Of a stretch of DNA of 64,000 nucleotides, positions 8,148-19,751 are shown piece after piece. The notes beneath the pieces were generated by a model. It saw nothing but the letters and a program-made list of their open reading frames with translations, was not told the DNA's origin and did no database searches. Position 1 is the stretch's first letter. Each line of letters opens with the position of its first letter. Source of the DNA: Candidimonas humi. Lineage in GTDB: Bacteria; Pseudomonadota; Gammaproteobacteria; Burkholderiales; Burkholderiaceae_B. The stretch spans positions 415,145 to 479,144 of the forward strand of contig NZ_JAHTBN010000004.1 of NCBI RefSeq assembly GCF_019166065.1. The letters are read 5' to 3'. The position numbers were made by a program, and so were the translations under genes.

Positions 8148-8822
8148 TTATACGCCGTACCTGTCGCGGTAGGCGGCGACTGCGCCGCGGTGTTGCGCCA
8201 GTTGCGGGTCGCCTTCCAGCACGGCCATGATGTCGGCAAGCGAGGCGATACTGACGACCGGCATGCCGTAGGATGCACTCACGTCCTGCACGGCCGAATG
8301 GGCCGACAGGGCGCCGTCGGCGCCGGCGCGTTCCATGCGGTCCAGGGCGATCAGCACCGCGGCCGGCTTGGCCCCGGCGTTGCGGATGATCTCGACCGAT
8401 TCGCGCACCGAAGTGCCGGCGGTGATGACGTCGTCGATGATGACCACGCGGCCGGCCAGCGGCGCGCCCACCAGGCTGCCGCCTTCGCCGTGGTCCTTGG
8501 CTTCTTTGCGATTGTAGGCATAGGGCACGTCTCGGCCGGCGCGGGCGGGGTGGTTGGCCAGCGCGATCGCGGTTGCGGCGGCCAGCGGTATGCCCTTGTA
8601 GGCCGGCCCGAACAGCATGTCGAATTCCAGGCCCGACTCGACCAGCGCCTGGGCATAGAAGGCGGCCAGCCGCCCCATCGACAGGCCGGTATTGAACAGG
8701 CCGGCGTTGAAGAAATACGGGCTCAGGCGCCCCGACTTTACCTTGAATTCCCCGAAGCGCAGGACCCCCTGCTGCAGGGAATAGCGGACGAAATCATTGC
8801 GGTTCTGGGTGGGGTCTGTCAT
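8148..8822 (-). CDS. pyrE: orotate phosphoribosyltransferase
   Basis: A 224-residue enzyme that makes OMP from orotate and PRPP in pyrimidine synthesis. The PRPP-binding motif [13 protein letters not shown] is clear, and [14 protein letters not shown] and the flexible-loop segment [13 protein letters not shown] are present. The length matches the family. It lies 38 bp upstream of xthA on the same strand, and its start faces the end of the LysR gene. Confidence 0.96.
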   Translation of the reverse strand: MTDPTQNRNDFVRYSLQQGVLRFGEFKVKSGRLSPYFFNAGLFNTGLSMGRLAAFYAQALVESGLEFDMLFGPAYKGIPLAAATAIALANHPARAGRDVPYAYNRKEAKDHGEGGSLVGAPLAGRVVIIDDVITAGTSVRESVEIIRNAGAKPAAVLIALDRMERAGADGALSAHSAVQDVSASYGMPVVSIASLADIMAVLEGDPQLAQHRGAVAAYRDRYGV

Positions 8823-8864
8823 GGCGTGGTCGGGTAAGGCATGCGTCGATGGAGAAAAGCGTAA

Positions 8865-9794
8865 TTATGGAGGATTCCGCGCGCTCTCGACAGGCGGGCC
8901 GTCCTCGAGCATGGCGCGGCATTCGGGTTCGGCCAGGAAATCGATGAAGCTGCGCACCTTGGGCGTCAGGTACTGGCGGCTGATGTAGGTGGCGTACAGT
9001 TCCTGCGGCGCCTGCGTGTATTGGGGCAGCACGCGCAGCAGTGTGCCGCGGCGCAGGTCTTCGTCCACCAGCCACGAGGGCAGGAACCCTATGCCCGCGC
9101 CCGAGCGCACCGCGTGATACGAAAAGGTGGTGTCGTCCGAGCGGATCAGCGGCGCCAGGCGGATCAGGGTCTTGCCCTTGGGGCCGTCGAATTCGAAACC
9201 TTCGGCGGGCAGGTAATTGGGCAGGATGCCGCCGTAATGGGCCAGTTCGGCCGGCGTGGCCGGAACGCCATGGGAACCCAGGTAGGCGGGGGCGGCGACC
9301 AGGTAGAAGGACAGCCGGCAGATGCGCCGCACGATCAGGTGCGCGGAAGGGTCGCGCGTGACGCGCAGGGCCAGGTCGTAGCCTTCGGCGGCCAGGTCGG
9401 CTTTGCGATTGAAGAAGTGCAGATCGGGCACGACCCCCGGATAGCGCTGTTTATAGGCGGCGATGATCCGGACCACGCGCGGGTTGGCGAACCACACCGG
9501 CGCGGTGATTCGCAGGACCCCCTGGGGGGCTTCGACGCTGCGGCCTATGGCGACCTCGGCCAGGGACAGCGTTTCCAGCGCGGCCTTGCATTGCTCGTAG
9601 TACAGCGAGCCGGCCTCGGTCAGGCTGACGCGCCGGCTGCTGCGGTTCAGCAGGCGCACGCCCAAGTGCCGTTCCAGGTGCGCCACATGCTTGCTGGCCA
9701 TGGGCGCCGACAGCGCCAGGCGCCGCGCGGCCGACACGAAGCTGCCGCCGGCGGCGATTTCGCAGAAGACCTTGAGGCTGAGCAGGGTATCCAT
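8865..9794 (-). CDS. LysR-family transcriptional regulator
   Basis: A 309-residue LTTR. The N-terminal winged HTH reads LKVFCEIAAGGSFVSAARRL with ASKHVAHLERHLGVRLLNR, followed by the linker helix and a periplasmic-binding-like effector domain ending in VRSFIDFLAEP. It is divergent from the DoxX/dioxygenase pair at 10061, the usual arrangement for an LTTR and its target. A palindrome just upstream of its start (9805-9823) may be its binding site. The effector is unknown. Confidence 0.92.
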   Translation of the reverse strand: MDTLLSLKVFCEIAAGGSFVSAARRLALSAPMASKHVAHLERHLGVRLLNRSSRRVSLTEAGSLYYEQCKAALETLSLAEVAIGRSVEAPQGVLRITAPVWFANPRVVRIIAAYKQRYPGVVPDLHFFNRKADLAAEGYDLALRVTRDPSAHLIVRRICRLSFYLVAAPAYLGSHGVPATPAELAHYGGILPNYLPAEGFEFDGPKGKTLIRLAPLIRSDDTTFSYHAVRSGAGIGFLPSWLVDEDLRRGTLLRVLPQYTQAPQELYATYISRQYLTPKVRSFIDFLAEPECRAMLEDGPPVESARNPP

Positions 9795-9804
9795 AGTGCT
9801 TTAT

Positions 9805-9823
9805 CATTTCCTGTAAGGAAATG
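9805..9823. promoter_or_regulatory. candidate LysR regulatory palindrome
   Basis: CATTTCCT-GTA-AGGAAATG is a perfect inverted repeat with 8-bp arms and a 3-bp centre, 10 bp upstream of the LysR start codon. It lies in an AT-rich divergent region (9795-9890). It is well placed for autorepression and for activating the DoxX/dioxygenase operon. No experimental support. Confidence 0.5.
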
Positions 9824-10060
9824 AATTCATAATAATAGTTGTATATATTTCTTGATAGGATTTTAATAAACTTTACCCTTATTGGAAGTGCCGAATAAGT
9901 TGCCGGCTACGCTGCGTTCTTTACCGGGATGCAGCAGTCGGCCTGCGTGTCCGGAGCTTCCTGATTTGCGCAGGGCCCCGGAATCGGCCGGAAGCCGGCG
10001 CCGATGCGAGACGGGCATGGTGCCCGCCGGCATCTTGCTTCCCTCCAGGAGGACACCTAC

Positions 10061-10471
10061 ATGACATCCGACGCTAATTGCCAAGTATGGGCCGCGCGCG
10101 CACAGGCGCTGTTGCGTATCGTCGCCGGTTATATATTCCTGCTGCACGGCTGCTCGAAGCTGTTCCATGTGCCGCATGTGGCGTACTTCGATAATTTGCA
10201 ACTGTTTTCCCTGATGGGCCTGGCCGGAGTCATCGAGGTGGTGGCGGGCATATTGCTGATCCTGGGGCTGTTCACGCGCATCGCGGCCTTCATCGCCTCC
10301 GGCGAAATGGCTTTCGCCTATTTCATGGGGCATGTAGGCACGGGCGGCCATGCATTGCTGCCGATACTCAATGGCGGCGAAGCGGCGGTGCTGTACTGCT
10401 TCATATTCCTGTTCCTGGCGGCCGCCGGCGGCGGTGCGTGCAGCCTGGATGCCGCGCGCAGGAAGGCCTGA
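10061..10471 (+). CDS. DoxX-family membrane protein
   Basis: A 136-residue protein with four predicted transmembrane helices, including ALLRIVAGYIFLLHG and LMGLAGVIEVVAGILLILG. This fits the DoxX/DUF417 type. The ATG at 10061 follows a near-perfect CCAGGAGG site. The next gene, a DODA-type dioxygenase, starts 21 bp downstream, so they form an operon. DoxX proteins are often linked to redox or thiol homeostasis, but the role here is unknown. Confidence 0.85.
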   Translation: MTSDANCQVWAARAQALLRIVAGYIFLLHGCSKLFHVPHVAYFDNLQLFSLMGLAGVIEVVAGILLILGLFTRIAAFIASGEMAFAYFMGHVGTGGHALLPILNGGEAAVLYCFIFLFLAAAGGGACSLDAARRKA

Positions 10472-10491
10472 GCGGCAGGCGGAGCATTCAA

Positions 10492-11292
10492 ATGAATATG
10501 CCGGTCTATTTCATTTCGCATGGCGGCGGCCCCTGGCCCTATATGCCCGAGGCGCGCCAGGGCTACGCGCGGCTGGCGGCGTCGCTGCGCGAGCTGCCGG
10601 CCCAGTTGCCGGCCGTCCCGAGTGCGGTGCTGATGGTCTCGGCGCATTGGGAAACCCGCGGCGGATTCGGCATCCAGTCCAACCCGCGGCCGCCGATGCT
10701 TTATGACTATTACGGCTTCCCGGCGCATACCTACCAGATCCAGTATCCGGCGCCGGGCTCGCCGGCCCTGGCTGCGCGCGTCCAGCAGTTGCTGGGCCAG
10801 GCGGGGCTGGCGGCCGGGCTGGATGCCGCGCGCGGCTTCGACCATGGGGCCTTCGTGCCCATGTTCGTGATGTATCCCAAGGCCAATGTGCCCATGGTGC
10901 AGTTGTCCATCGACGCCGGCTACGACCCGGCGCGGCACATCGCGCTGGGCCGCGCCCTGGCGCCGCTGCGCGACGAGGGCGTGCTGATCCTGGGCAGCGG
11001 CTTGAGCTATCACAACCTGCGCGGCCTGGGCGAGCCGGGCCGGGTTCCTTCGGCGCGTTTCGACGCCTGGCTGCAGGATGTCGTGGTGAACGGCCCGCCG
11101 GCACAGCGTGCCGAGCGCCTGCTGGACTGGGCGCAGGCGCCCGCGGCGCGCTTGGCGCATCCGCGCGAAGACCACTTGATACCCTTGATGGTCGCTGCCG
11201 GCGCAGCCGGTGAAGAGGCCGCCACCTGTGTCTATCACGAAGACACTGCCTTCGGTGCGATTACGGCGTCGAGCTTCCGTTTCGGCGGCTAA
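10492..11292 (+). CDS. DODA-type extradiol dioxygenase (LigB fold)
   Basis: A 266-residue class III extradiol dioxygenase of the 4,5-DOPA-dioxygenase family. Iron-ligand histidines are expected in ISHGGGP near the start and in SAHWETR; a third conserved His lies in FDHGAFVPM, and SGLSYHNLR is near residue 170. The ATG at 10492 follows GCGGAG. These enzymes cleave catecholic rings, although several bacterial members have other or unknown substrates. Its operon partner is the DoxX gene, probably under the divergent LysR protein. Confidence 0.88.
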   Translation: MNMPVYFISHGGGPWPYMPEARQGYARLAASLRELPAQLPAVPSAVLMVSAHWETRGGFGIQSNPRPPMLYDYYGFPAHTYQIQYPAPGSPALAARVQQLLGQAGLAAGLDAARGFDHGAFVPMFVMYPKANVPMVQLSIDAGYDPARHIALGRALAPLRDEGVLILGSGLSYHNLRGLGEPGRVPSARFDAWLQDVVVNGPPAQRAERLLDWAQAPAARLAHPREDHLIPLMVAAGAAGEEAATCVYHEDTAFGAITASSFRFGG

Positions 11293-11319
11293 GGACGGGC
11301 GCGGCGGCCCGCGGAAACT

Positions 11320-12777
11320 TCAGCCCAGTTTCTGTTTCAGCAGTTCGTTGACCTGCTGGGGATTGGCCTTGCCCTTGGCCGCCTTCATGATCTGGCCGAC
11401 CAGGGAATTGAAGGCCTTCTGCTTGCCGGCGCGGTATTCCTCGACCACCGCGGGATGGGCCGCCAGCACCTCGTCTATCATCGCGGCGATCGCGCCGCTG
11501 TCGCTGATCTGGCGCAGGCCCCGGGCCTCGATGATGGCATCCGGATCGCCTTGTTGTTCGCCGGCCCACATGGCGGCGAACACCTCGCGGGCGATCTTGT
11601 TCGAGATCGTGCCGTCGATGATGCGGCCGATCAGCGCGGCAAGCCGCGTGGGCGCGACCGGGCAGGCGGCCAGCTCGATTTCGTCGCGGTGCAGCGCCGC
11701 GGCTACCTCGCCCATGATCCAGTTGGCGGCCAGCTTGGCCTGGCCCGCGGGCAGGCCGGCGGCGGCCTGTTCGAAATAGGCGGCGGTAGTGCGGTCCATG
11801 GTCAACTGGGCCGCGTCGTAGCCGCTCAGGCCGAAGTCCTTTTCGAAGCGCGCTCGCATGTGCGACGGCAGTTCCGGCATGGACTCGCGCACCCGTTCGA
11901 TCCAGTCGGCGCCTATGACCAGCGGCGGCAGGTCGGGATCGGGGAAATAGCGGTAATCGTGCGCGTCTTCCTTGCTGCGCATGCTGCGCGTTTCGTCGCG
12001 TTCGGAATCGTACAGGCGCGTTTCCTGGCGCACGGTGCCGCCGTCTTCGATGAGTTCGATCTGGCGCCGCACCTCGTACTGGATGGCGCGTTCGAGAAAG
12101 CGGAAGGAATTCAGGTTCTTGATTTCGCTGCGCGTGCCGAATTCGGCCTGCCCCTTGGGGCGCACCGAGACATTGGCGTCGACCCGGAACGAGCCTTCCT
12201 GCATATTGCCGTCGCAGATGCCCAGCCACACCACCAGGCCGTGCAGCGCGCGGACATAGGCCACGGCCTCGGCGGCCGAACGGATTTCCGGCTCGGAGAC
12301 GATCTCGAGCAGCGGCGTGCCGGCGCGGTTCAGGTCCACGCCGCTGGACGACTCGCCGTGCGGGCCGGTATAGCCCTGGTGCAGCAGCTTGCCGGCGTCC
12401 TCTTCGAGGTGGGCGCGGGTGATGTTGATGGTTTTTTCCTGGTCGCCGACGAAGAAGCTCAGCGTGCCGCCCTGCACCACCGGGATCTCGTACTGGCTGA
12501 TCTGGTAGTTCTTGGGCAGGTCGGGGTAGAAGTAGTTCTTGCGGGCGAAGATCGAGCGCGGCGCGATCTTCGCGCCTATCGCCAGGCCGAGGCGGATCGC
12601 GCGATCCACCGCGTCGTGGTTCATGACCGGCAGGCTGCCGGGCAGCGCCATGTCGATCTCATTGGCCTGCGTGTTGGGCGGGGCGCCGAAACGCGTGCTG
12701 CTGCCCGAAAATATTTTCGATTCGGTGGAAAGCTGGGTATGCGTTTCCAGCCCGATGACGATTTCCCATTCCATCAT
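11320..12777 (-). CDS. gatB: aspartyl/glutamyl-tRNA amidotransferase subunit B
   Basis: A 485-residue subunit that phosphorylates and amidates misacylated Glu-tRNA(Gln) or Asp-tRNA(Asn). The N-terminal [21 protein letters not shown] and the [11 protein letters not shown] block are diagnostic. The C-terminal YqeY-like tail ends in [20 protein letters not shown]. The ATG at 12777 overlaps the gatA stop as ATGA, showing translational coupling. It is the last gene of gatC-gatA-gatB. The frame is open far upstream only because gatA's shadow frame lacks stops. Confidence 0.96.
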   Translation of the reverse strand: MMEWEIVIGLETHTQLSTESKIFSGSSTRFGAPPNTQANEIDMALPGSLPVMNHDAVDRAIRLGLAIGAKIAPRSIFARKNYFYPDLPKNYQISQYEIPVVQGGTLSFFVGDQEKTINITRAHLEEDAGKLLHQGYTGPHGESSSGVDLNRAGTPLLEIVSEPEIRSAAEAVAYVRALHGLVVWLGICDGNMQEGSFRVDANVSVRPKGQAEFGTRSEIKNLNSFRFLERAIQYEVRRQIELIEDGGTVRQETRLYDSERDETRSMRSKEDAHDYRYFPDPDLPPLVIGADWIERVRESMPELPSHMRARFEKDFGLSGYDAAQLTMDRTTAAYFEQAAAGLPAGQAKLAANWIMGEVAAALHRDEIELAACPVAPTRLAALIGRIIDGTISNKIAREVFAAMWAGEQQGDPDAIIEARGLRQISDSGAIAAMIDEVLAAHPAVVEEYRAGKQKAFNSLVGQIMKAAKGKANPQQVNELLKQKLG

Positions 12778-14306
12778 TGCGCTTCCGGTTTGCGTTGATG
12801 CCAGTCGGTGGTCTGCTGGTAGCGGTCGGCGATTGCCAGCAAGCGGCCTTCGCTGAAGTAGTCGCCTATGATCTGCAGCCCCACCGGCAGCCGGCCTTGC
12901 GCGCCGCCGAAGCCGCAGGGCACGGATATCGCGGGCAGCCCGGCCAGGCTGACGCCCAGCGTATAGACGTCGGCCAGCCAATCGGCCGTGGGGTCGTCGC
13001 GGTTGACGCCCAGGGGCTTGGCCACGGAAGGCGTGACCGGCCCCATGATCACGTCGCAATGCTGCGCGTAGGCTTGCTGGAAGTCGTCGACGATCATGCG
13101 CCGCACTTTCTGCGCCTGCAGGTAGTAGGCGTCGTAGTAGCCATGCGACAGCACGTAGGTGCCGACCATGATGCGGCGCCGGACCTCGGGGCCGAAGCCC
13201 TCGCTGCGCGAACGGCTGACCATTTCGGCCAGGTCGCGGTATTGCTCGGCGCGGTGGCCGTAGCGCACCCCGTCGTAGCGCGACAGGTTGCTGGAGGCCT
13301 CGGCCGGGGCGATGACGTAGTAGGCGGGAATCGACAGGCTGGTGCGCGGCAGCGATATGGCCACGCGCTGCGCGCCCAGGGATTCGAAGTGCTGCAGCGC
13401 CGCCTCGACCGCGCGGGCCACGTCGTCGGCCAGGCCGGCGTCGAAGAATTCGGCCGGCACCCCTATGCGCAGCCCCTGCAGCGGCTTGGCGCCGGCCGCG
13501 GCAAAGGCGGCGGATTCTGCCTCGAAGGCGGCGCGTACGCGCCCTGGCTGGTTGGGGGCGCCGTCGCAGTGTTCGAGGCTGGTGGAGTCGCGCGGATCGA
13601 AGCCGCTCATGACGTCGAGCAGTTCCAGCAGGTCGCGTGCGTTGCGGGCGAAGGGGCCGGCCTGGTCGAGGCTGGAGCCGAAGGCCACCATGCCGAAGCG
13701 CGATACGGTGCCGTAGGTGGGCTTGATGCCGCTGACGCCGCATAGCGCGGCGGGCTGGCGCACCGAGCCGCCCGTGTCGGTGCCGGTGGCGGCGGCTGCC
13801 AGGCCCGCGGCCACGGCAGCGGCCGAGCCGCCCGATGAGCCGCCGGGCACGCAGGCGGGATCCCAGGGGTTCTTGACCGCCCCGTAGGCCGAGTTCTCGT
13901 TGCCCGAGCCCATGGCGAATTCGTCGCAGTTCAGCTTGCCCAGGGACACGGCGCCGGCCTGCGCCAGGCGCTGCACCACGGTGGCGTCGAAGGGGCTGGT
14001 GTAGTGCTCGAGCATGCGGCTGGCCGCGGTAGTGCGCCAGCCGCGGGTGACGAAGACGTCTTTGTGCGCGATGGGTATGCCTGCCAGCGGCCCGGCGCGG
14101 CCGGCGGCCAGCGCGGCATCGGCTTCGCGGGCCTGGGCGCGGGTCAGTTCGGGGTCGATGTGCAGGAAGGCATTCAGCGGGCTGGCCTGGGCGGCCGCCA
14201 GGGCGCTGTCGGCGAGCTCCAGGGCGCTGACTTCCTTGGCGCGCAGGGCCGCGCGCAGGGCTTCGATGCTGTCGTAGCGGGTATGCAGGGCGGAAGTGTC
14301 GGACAT
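12774..14306 (-). CDS. gatA: aspartyl/glutamyl-tRNA amidotransferase subunit A
   Basis: A 510-residue amidase-signature enzyme that releases ammonia from glutamine for GatB. The Ser-cisSer-Lys triad is visible: Lys in PIAHKD, then [15 protein letters not shown] and [12 protein letters not shown]. The start lies 3 bp after gatC. It is full length. Presence of gatCAB implies that the organism makes Gln-tRNA and/or Asn-tRNA partly by transamidation. Confidence 0.97.
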   Translation of the reverse strand: MSDTSALHTRYDSIEALRAALRAKEVSALELADSALAAAQASPLNAFLHIDPELTRAQAREADAALAAGRAGPLAGIPIAHKDVFVTRGWRTTAASRMLEHYTSPFDATVVQRLAQAGAVSLGKLNCDEFAMGSGNENSAYGAVKNPWDPACVPGGSSGGSAAAVAAGLAAAATGTDTGGSVRQPAALCGVSGIKPTYGTVSRFGMVAFGSSLDQAGPFARNARDLLELLDVMSGFDPRDSTSLEHCDGAPNQPGRVRAAFEAESAAFAAAGAKPLQGLRIGVPAEFFDAGLADDVARAVEAALQHFESLGAQRVAISLPRTSLSIPAYYVIAPAEASSNLSRYDGVRYGHRAEQYRDLAEMVSRSRSEGFGPEVRRRIMVGTYVLSHGYYDAYYLQAQKVRRMIVDDFQQAYAQHCDVIMGPVTPSVAKPLGVNRDDPTADWLADVYTLGVSLAGLPAISVPCGFGGAQGRLPVGLQIIGDYFSEGRLLAIADRYQQTTDWHQRKPEAQ

Positions 14307-14309
14307 GAG

Positions 14310-14618
14310 TTACTCGAGGACGGTCGGTACCAGGAACAGGCCTTCGGACGCGGCGGGGGCGTTGGACATGAGTTCCTGGCGCTGCTCCAGGGTGTGCGTG
14401 GGGGCGGCGGCGTCCGGGCGCAGGCGCAGCGTGATTTCCTGGTGCGCCGAGAGCGGATGCGCCATGGGCTCGATGCCTTGCGTGTCGACGGCCTGCAACT
14501 GCTGGATCAGGTCGAAGATGCCGTTCAGTTCGGACAGCGCGCGCTGCGCCGCTTCGGGCGTGAGTTCAAGGCGCGCCAGCTGTGCGATGCGCGCAACGTC
14601 TTTGTGGTCGATGGCCAT
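14310..14618 (-). CDS. gatC: aspartyl/glutamyl-tRNA amidotransferase subunit C
   Basis: A 102-residue subunit that stabilises the GatA-GatB complex. The N-terminus [19 protein letters not shown] is typical, as is the central [21 protein letters not shown]. It heads the gatCAB operon. A TATAAT-like box on the minus strand at 14749-14744, about 125 bp upstream of the start codon, is a possible promoter. Confidence 0.95.
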   Translation of the reverse strand: MAIDHKDVARIAQLARLELTPEAAQRALSELNGIFDLIQQLQAVDTQGIEPMAHPLSAHQEITLRLRPDAAAPTHTLEQRQELMSNAPAASEGLFLVPTVLE

Positions 14619-16062
<1,444 letters not shown>

Positions 16063-16157
16063 CCGTTCCCGGGTCGAATGCCAAAGCGTGCGCGCGTGTC
16101 CTGTTTGGCTGATCCAGCGGGACACTGAGCAGGTTTACGCGCGAGTACTGTACTGTC

Positions 16158-17054
16158 ATGCAAGAAAATCGGACGATCAGGCTGTTCAGGCATGGACCGA
16201 CCGCCGAATTCCGGCTGGTCGTTCTGGTCGTCCTGTCCTTGTCCCTGCTGGTGGTCGATGCGCGCTGGCGCGTGCTGGATCCCGCCCGGCAGGCGATCTC
16301 CGTGGTCTTGTATCCGTTCCAGCGCCTGGTGCTGGCACCGCGCGACCTGGTCGAGAACTTCAATAACTGGATGGACGCCGCCACGGTCGCGCGCACCGAG
16401 AAAGAGGCGCTGCAGAAGCAGCGCATAGAACTCGCGCAGATCGCCACGCATGCCGCCCAGTTGTCGGCCGAGAACGAACAACTGCGCCGCCTGCTCAAAG
16501 TGGCCGACACGGTGTCGCAGCCCTCGGTGGCGGTCGAGGTCATGTACGAGCCTCCCAATGCGTTCGTGCACCATCTGATCTTCAACAAGGGCACGTCCGA
16601 CGGCATTCGCGCCGGCATGCCGGTCATCGACGAGGGCGGCGTGGTCGGCCAGATAGTCCGGGTCACGCCCTTTACCTCCGAGGCCGCGCTGCTGACCGAC
16701 GACAATGTGTCGATCCCCGTGCAGGTGCTGCGCAACGGCCTGCGGCTGATCTCCTTCGGCGGCAATGTCAGCGGCCAGGTCGAGGTGCGCTACCTGACGG
16801 CCAACGCCGACATCCGCGCCGGCGATACACTCATTACCAGCGGCATCGGCGGCTTGTTCCCTGCCGGGCTGTCGGTGGCCAAGATAGAAAAAGTCGAGCG
16901 CGACTCGGCCACGGGCTTTGCCCGCGCCCTGGCCACGCCTTTGTCGCATCCGGAACGCTACCGGCATTTCCTGGTGCTGCGCGTGGACGTTTCGCGCCTG
17001 CCGCCCTCATCCGATACGGAGACCCAAGACCATGGTTCGCAGGCCGGGCAGTGA
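16158..17054 (+). CDS. mreC: rod-shape-determining protein MreC
   Basis: A 298-residue bitopic membrane protein. A transmembrane helix (residues about 15-35, LVVLVVLSLSLLVVDA) is followed by a coiled coil (EKEALQKQRIELAQIATHAAQLSAE is the core, about residues 75-110) and a beta-rich periplasmic domain. It scaffolds PBP2 and activates RodA. The end overlaps mreD by 23 bp. Gap to mreB is 95 bp. Confidence 0.95.
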   Translation: MQENRTIRLFRHGPTAEFRLVVLVVLSLSLLVVDARWRVLDPARQAISVVLYPFQRLVLAPRDLVENFNNWMDAATVARTEKEALQKQRIELAQIATHAAQLSAENEQLRRLLKVADTVSQPSVAVEVMYEPPNAFVHHLIFNKGTSDGIRAGMPVIDEGGVVGQIVRVTPFTSEAALLTDDNVSIPVQVLRNGLRLISFGGNVSGQVEVRYLTANADIRAGDTLITSGIGGLFPAGLSVAKIEKVERDSATGFARALATPLSHPERYRHFLVLRVDVSRLPPSSDTETQDHGSQAGQ

Positions 17055-17610
17055 AGCCACGCACCGGGCGAGCGGCGTCTCGTCCCTGAGGGCGCTGCAG
17101 CCCATAGACAGTTCGCCGTTCAAACAGCCTGCGCATCCCGTGTTCGTGTGGGGCACGGTGCTGGTGGTGTGGCTGGTTTCGTTCCTGCCCTGGCGCGACT
17201 GGCTGGCGGCGCCGGACATCCTGCTGCTGGTCATTGCCTTCTGGTGCCTGAACGAACCGCAGCGGGTGTCGATGTTCACCGCTTTCATATTCGGCCTGTC
17301 CATGGATGTGCAGGACGCCGGGCTGCTGGGCGAAAAGGCGCTGGCATATACACTGGTGGCCTACGGCGCCGTTGCCTTGTCGCGCCGGCTGCATCGCTTC
17401 GGTTCGGTGATACAGGCCATCCACTTGTTGCCGGTCTTCGTGTTTTCGGCGATGGCCACGCACCTGATCCATGCCTGGCTGGCGGGCGAATGGGGCGGCT
17501 GGCAGTGGCTCTGGTCGGCGTTGTTCACGGCCGCCTTGTGGCCGGTGGCCGACACCTTGCTGCATATGCCGCAGCGTCGCCTGGACGAAACCGATCCCGG
17601 CTCGGTCTAG
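17032..17610 (+). CDS. mreD: rod-shape-determining protein MreD
   Basis: A 192-residue polytopic membrane protein with about five hydrophobic helices, such as FVWGTVLVVWLVSFLP and ILLLVIAFWCLN. The ATG at 17032 lies inside the mreC end, implying translational coupling. The N-terminal 30 residues are polar and unusual in composition but consistent with an MreD cytoplasmic start. It belongs to the elongasome with MreC, PBP2 and RodA. Confidence 0.9.
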   Translation: MVRRPGSEATHRASGVSSLRALQPIDSSPFKQPAHPVFVWGTVLVVWLVSFLPWRDWLAAPDILLLVIAFWCLNEPQRVSMFTAFIFGLSMDVQDAGLLGEKALAYTLVAYGAVALSRRLHRFGSVIQAIHLLPVFVFSAMATHLIHAWLAGEWGGWQWLWSALFTAALWPVADTLLHMPQRRLDETDPGSV

Positions 17611-17639
17611 GGCCTGCAGGTCCCGGCCCGGATTTTTTT

Positions 17640-19751
17640 ATGTTCGAATTCAAGAAAACATCGCACCGCCAGAAACGGCGGATCGTGCTGCGCATCTGGG
17701 TCGCCGGGGTCTTCGCGCTGCTGTGCTTCGGCGGTTTGCTGGCGCGCCTCTGGTACCTGCAGGTCGACCGCTACGAAGGCCTGGCCGAGCGCGCCGACCA
17801 GAACCGCATCGCCGTGGTGCCCATCCCGCCGCGGCGCGGCGAGATCGTCGACCGCAACGGTGTGGTGCTGGCGCGCAACTATCGCGACTACACGCTCGAG
17901 GTCGTTCCCGCCCGGGTCGAGCACATGACGCAGATGCTCGACGCCCTGTCGCGGCTGGTCACGCTGACGCCGCTGGATCTCAAGCGCTTCCGGCTGCGGC
18001 TGTCGCAGAATGGCCGCTATGCCCACGTACTGCTGCGCAACAACTTGAACGACACCGAGGCCGCCTGGTTCGCCGCCCACGCCTATGAATTCCCCGGGGT
18101 GGAACTGCGCGCCCGCTGGGTGCGGGAATATCCGCAGCACGAGACCGCCGCCCACGTGCTCGGTTTCGTCGGCCGCATATCCGAGACCGACGAGGCTCAA
18201 CTGGAAGAGGACGGCCGCGCCGGCAACTACCGCGGTACCAACGTGATCGGCAAGAAAGGCATAGAAAAAACCTGGGAAGACGCGCTGCACGGGCATACCG
18301 GCCTCGAAGAGGTCGAAGTCACGGCCTCGGGGCGTCCGGTGCGGGTGCTGCGCCGGGTCGATCCCGTGCCCGGCTCCAACCTGGTGCTGTCGCTGGACAT
18401 AGGCTTGCAGAAGGTGGCCGAGAAACTGTTCGAGGGCAAGCGCGGCGCGCTGGTGGCCATCGATCCCAAGACGGGCGATGTACTGGCTTTTGTTTCTTCG
18501 CCTTCGTTCGATCCCAATCTGTTCGTCGACGGCATCGACGTCGAGAACTGGCGCAAGCTCAACGATTCGCCCGACCATCCCCTGATCAATCGGCCCTTGT
18601 ACGGTACCTATCCGATCGGCTCGACCTACAAGCCCTTCGTGGCGCTGGCCGCGCTGCAATTGCACAAGCGCAGCGCCACCGAGCGCATTCCCGACCCCGG
18701 CTATTTCGAGTTCGCCGGGCAGAAATACCGCAATGCGGGCGGCGCGGCGTATGGCCCCACCGACATGCATCATGCCCTGGTAGTGTCGTCCGACACGTAT
18801 TTCTTTTCGCTCGGGCCCGAGATCGGCGTGGACGCGCTGCACGACTTCACCAAGCAGTTCGGCTTCGGCCAGCTCACCGGCATCGACCTGGACGGCGAGC
18901 GGCGCGGCGTGCTGCCTTCCACCGCCTGGAAGCGCCACGCCTACAAGAAGCCCTCGCAGCAGCACTGGTATACAGGGGAAAGCATCTCGGTGGCGGTGGG
19001 CCAGGGCTACAACTCGTTCACCTTGCTGCAACTGGCGCAGGCCACCGCCGTGCTGGCCAATAATGGCGTCTACATGAAGCCGCACCTGGTCAGCTTGGTC
19101 GAGAATTCCATGACGGGCAAGATCAAGCGCACGGTCACCAAGCCGTCCTATACCATTCCGCTCAAGCCCGAGAATCTCAAGGTGGTCAAGGATGCGCTGG
19201 TGGACGTGGTGCGCCACGGCACCGCGCGGCAGGCCTTTGTCGGCGCCCCCTACCAGGCGGCGGGCAAGACCGGCACCGCCCAGGTCTACAGCCTGCGCGG
19301 CCGCTATCACAATACCAATGTGCCGGAACGGCTGCGCGACCACGCGCTGTTCATGGCGTATGCCCCGGCCGAAGACCCGCGCATCGCGGTGGCGCTGATC
19401 GTCGAGAATGGCGGCTGGGGGGCCACCGTGGCCGCGCCGATCGCGCGCAAGGTGTTCGACTATTGGCTGTCGCCCGATCGCACCGAAAACGAGAACCAGG
19501 TGCTCATGCCTGCGGAACTGGTCGACGGCCTGCCTCCCAAGGCGCGCGAGGCGGTGACCGAGACCCAGGCCGTGCCCGAGCCCCAGTCCGCCGAGCACAC
19601 ATCCGAGGAGTCGCCCGATGCCGTCGTGCCTCCAGAGGACCAGCCCGACAACGAGCAGGACGGCAAGGACCCGCTGGCGCCGATGCGGCCGCACGGTGCG
19701 GCCCCGCAAGCCATTACCCTGGGCGAACATCGCGAACCGGAGCGCCAATGA
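17640..19751 (+). CDS. mrdA: penicillin-binding protein 2 (elongasome transpeptidase)
   Basis: A 703-residue class B PBP. An N-terminal membrane anchor near residues 15-40 is followed by the PBP dimerisation domain (PPRRGEIVDRNGVVLARN) and the transpeptidase domain with SxxK in GSTYKPF, the SSD motif in VVSSDTYFF and KTGTAQV. The last 80 residues are acidic and Pro/Glu-rich, a longer tail than in E. coli PBP2. The start at 17640 lies 29 bp after mreD. It cross-links sidewall peptidoglycan with RodA. Confidence 0.97.
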   Translation: MFEFKKTSHRQKRRIVLRIWVAGVFALLCFGGLLARLWYLQVDRYEGLAERADQNRIAVVPIPPRRGEIVDRNGVVLARNYRDYTLEVVPARVEHMTQMLDALSRLVTLTPLDLKRFRLRLSQNGRYAHVLLRNNLNDTEAAWFAAHAYEFPGVELRARWVREYPQHETAAHVLGFVGRISETDEAQLEEDGRAGNYRGTNVIGKKGIEKTWEDALHGHTGLEEVEVTASGRPVRVLRRVDPVPGSNLVLSLDIGLQKVAEKLFEGKRGALVAIDPKTGDVLAFVSSPSFDPNLFVDGIDVENWRKLNDSPDHPLINRPLYGTYPIGSTYKPFVALAALQLHKRSATERIPDPGYFEFAGQKYRNAGGAAYGPTDMHHALVVSSDTYFFSLGPEIGVDALHDFTKQFGFGQLTGIDLDGERRGVLPSTAWKRHAYKKPSQQHWYTGESISVAVGQGYNSFTLLQLAQATAVLANNGVYMKPHLVSLVENSMTGKIKRTVTKPSYTIPLKPENLKVVKDALVDVVRHGTARQAFVGAPYQAAGKTGTAQVYSLRGRYHNTNVPERLRDHALFMAYAPAEDPRIAVALIVENGGWGATVAAPIARKVFDYWLSPDRTENENQVLMPAELVDGLPPKAREAVTETQAVPEPQSAEHTSEESPDAVVPPEDQPDNEQDGKDPLAPMRPHGAAPQAITLGEHREPERQ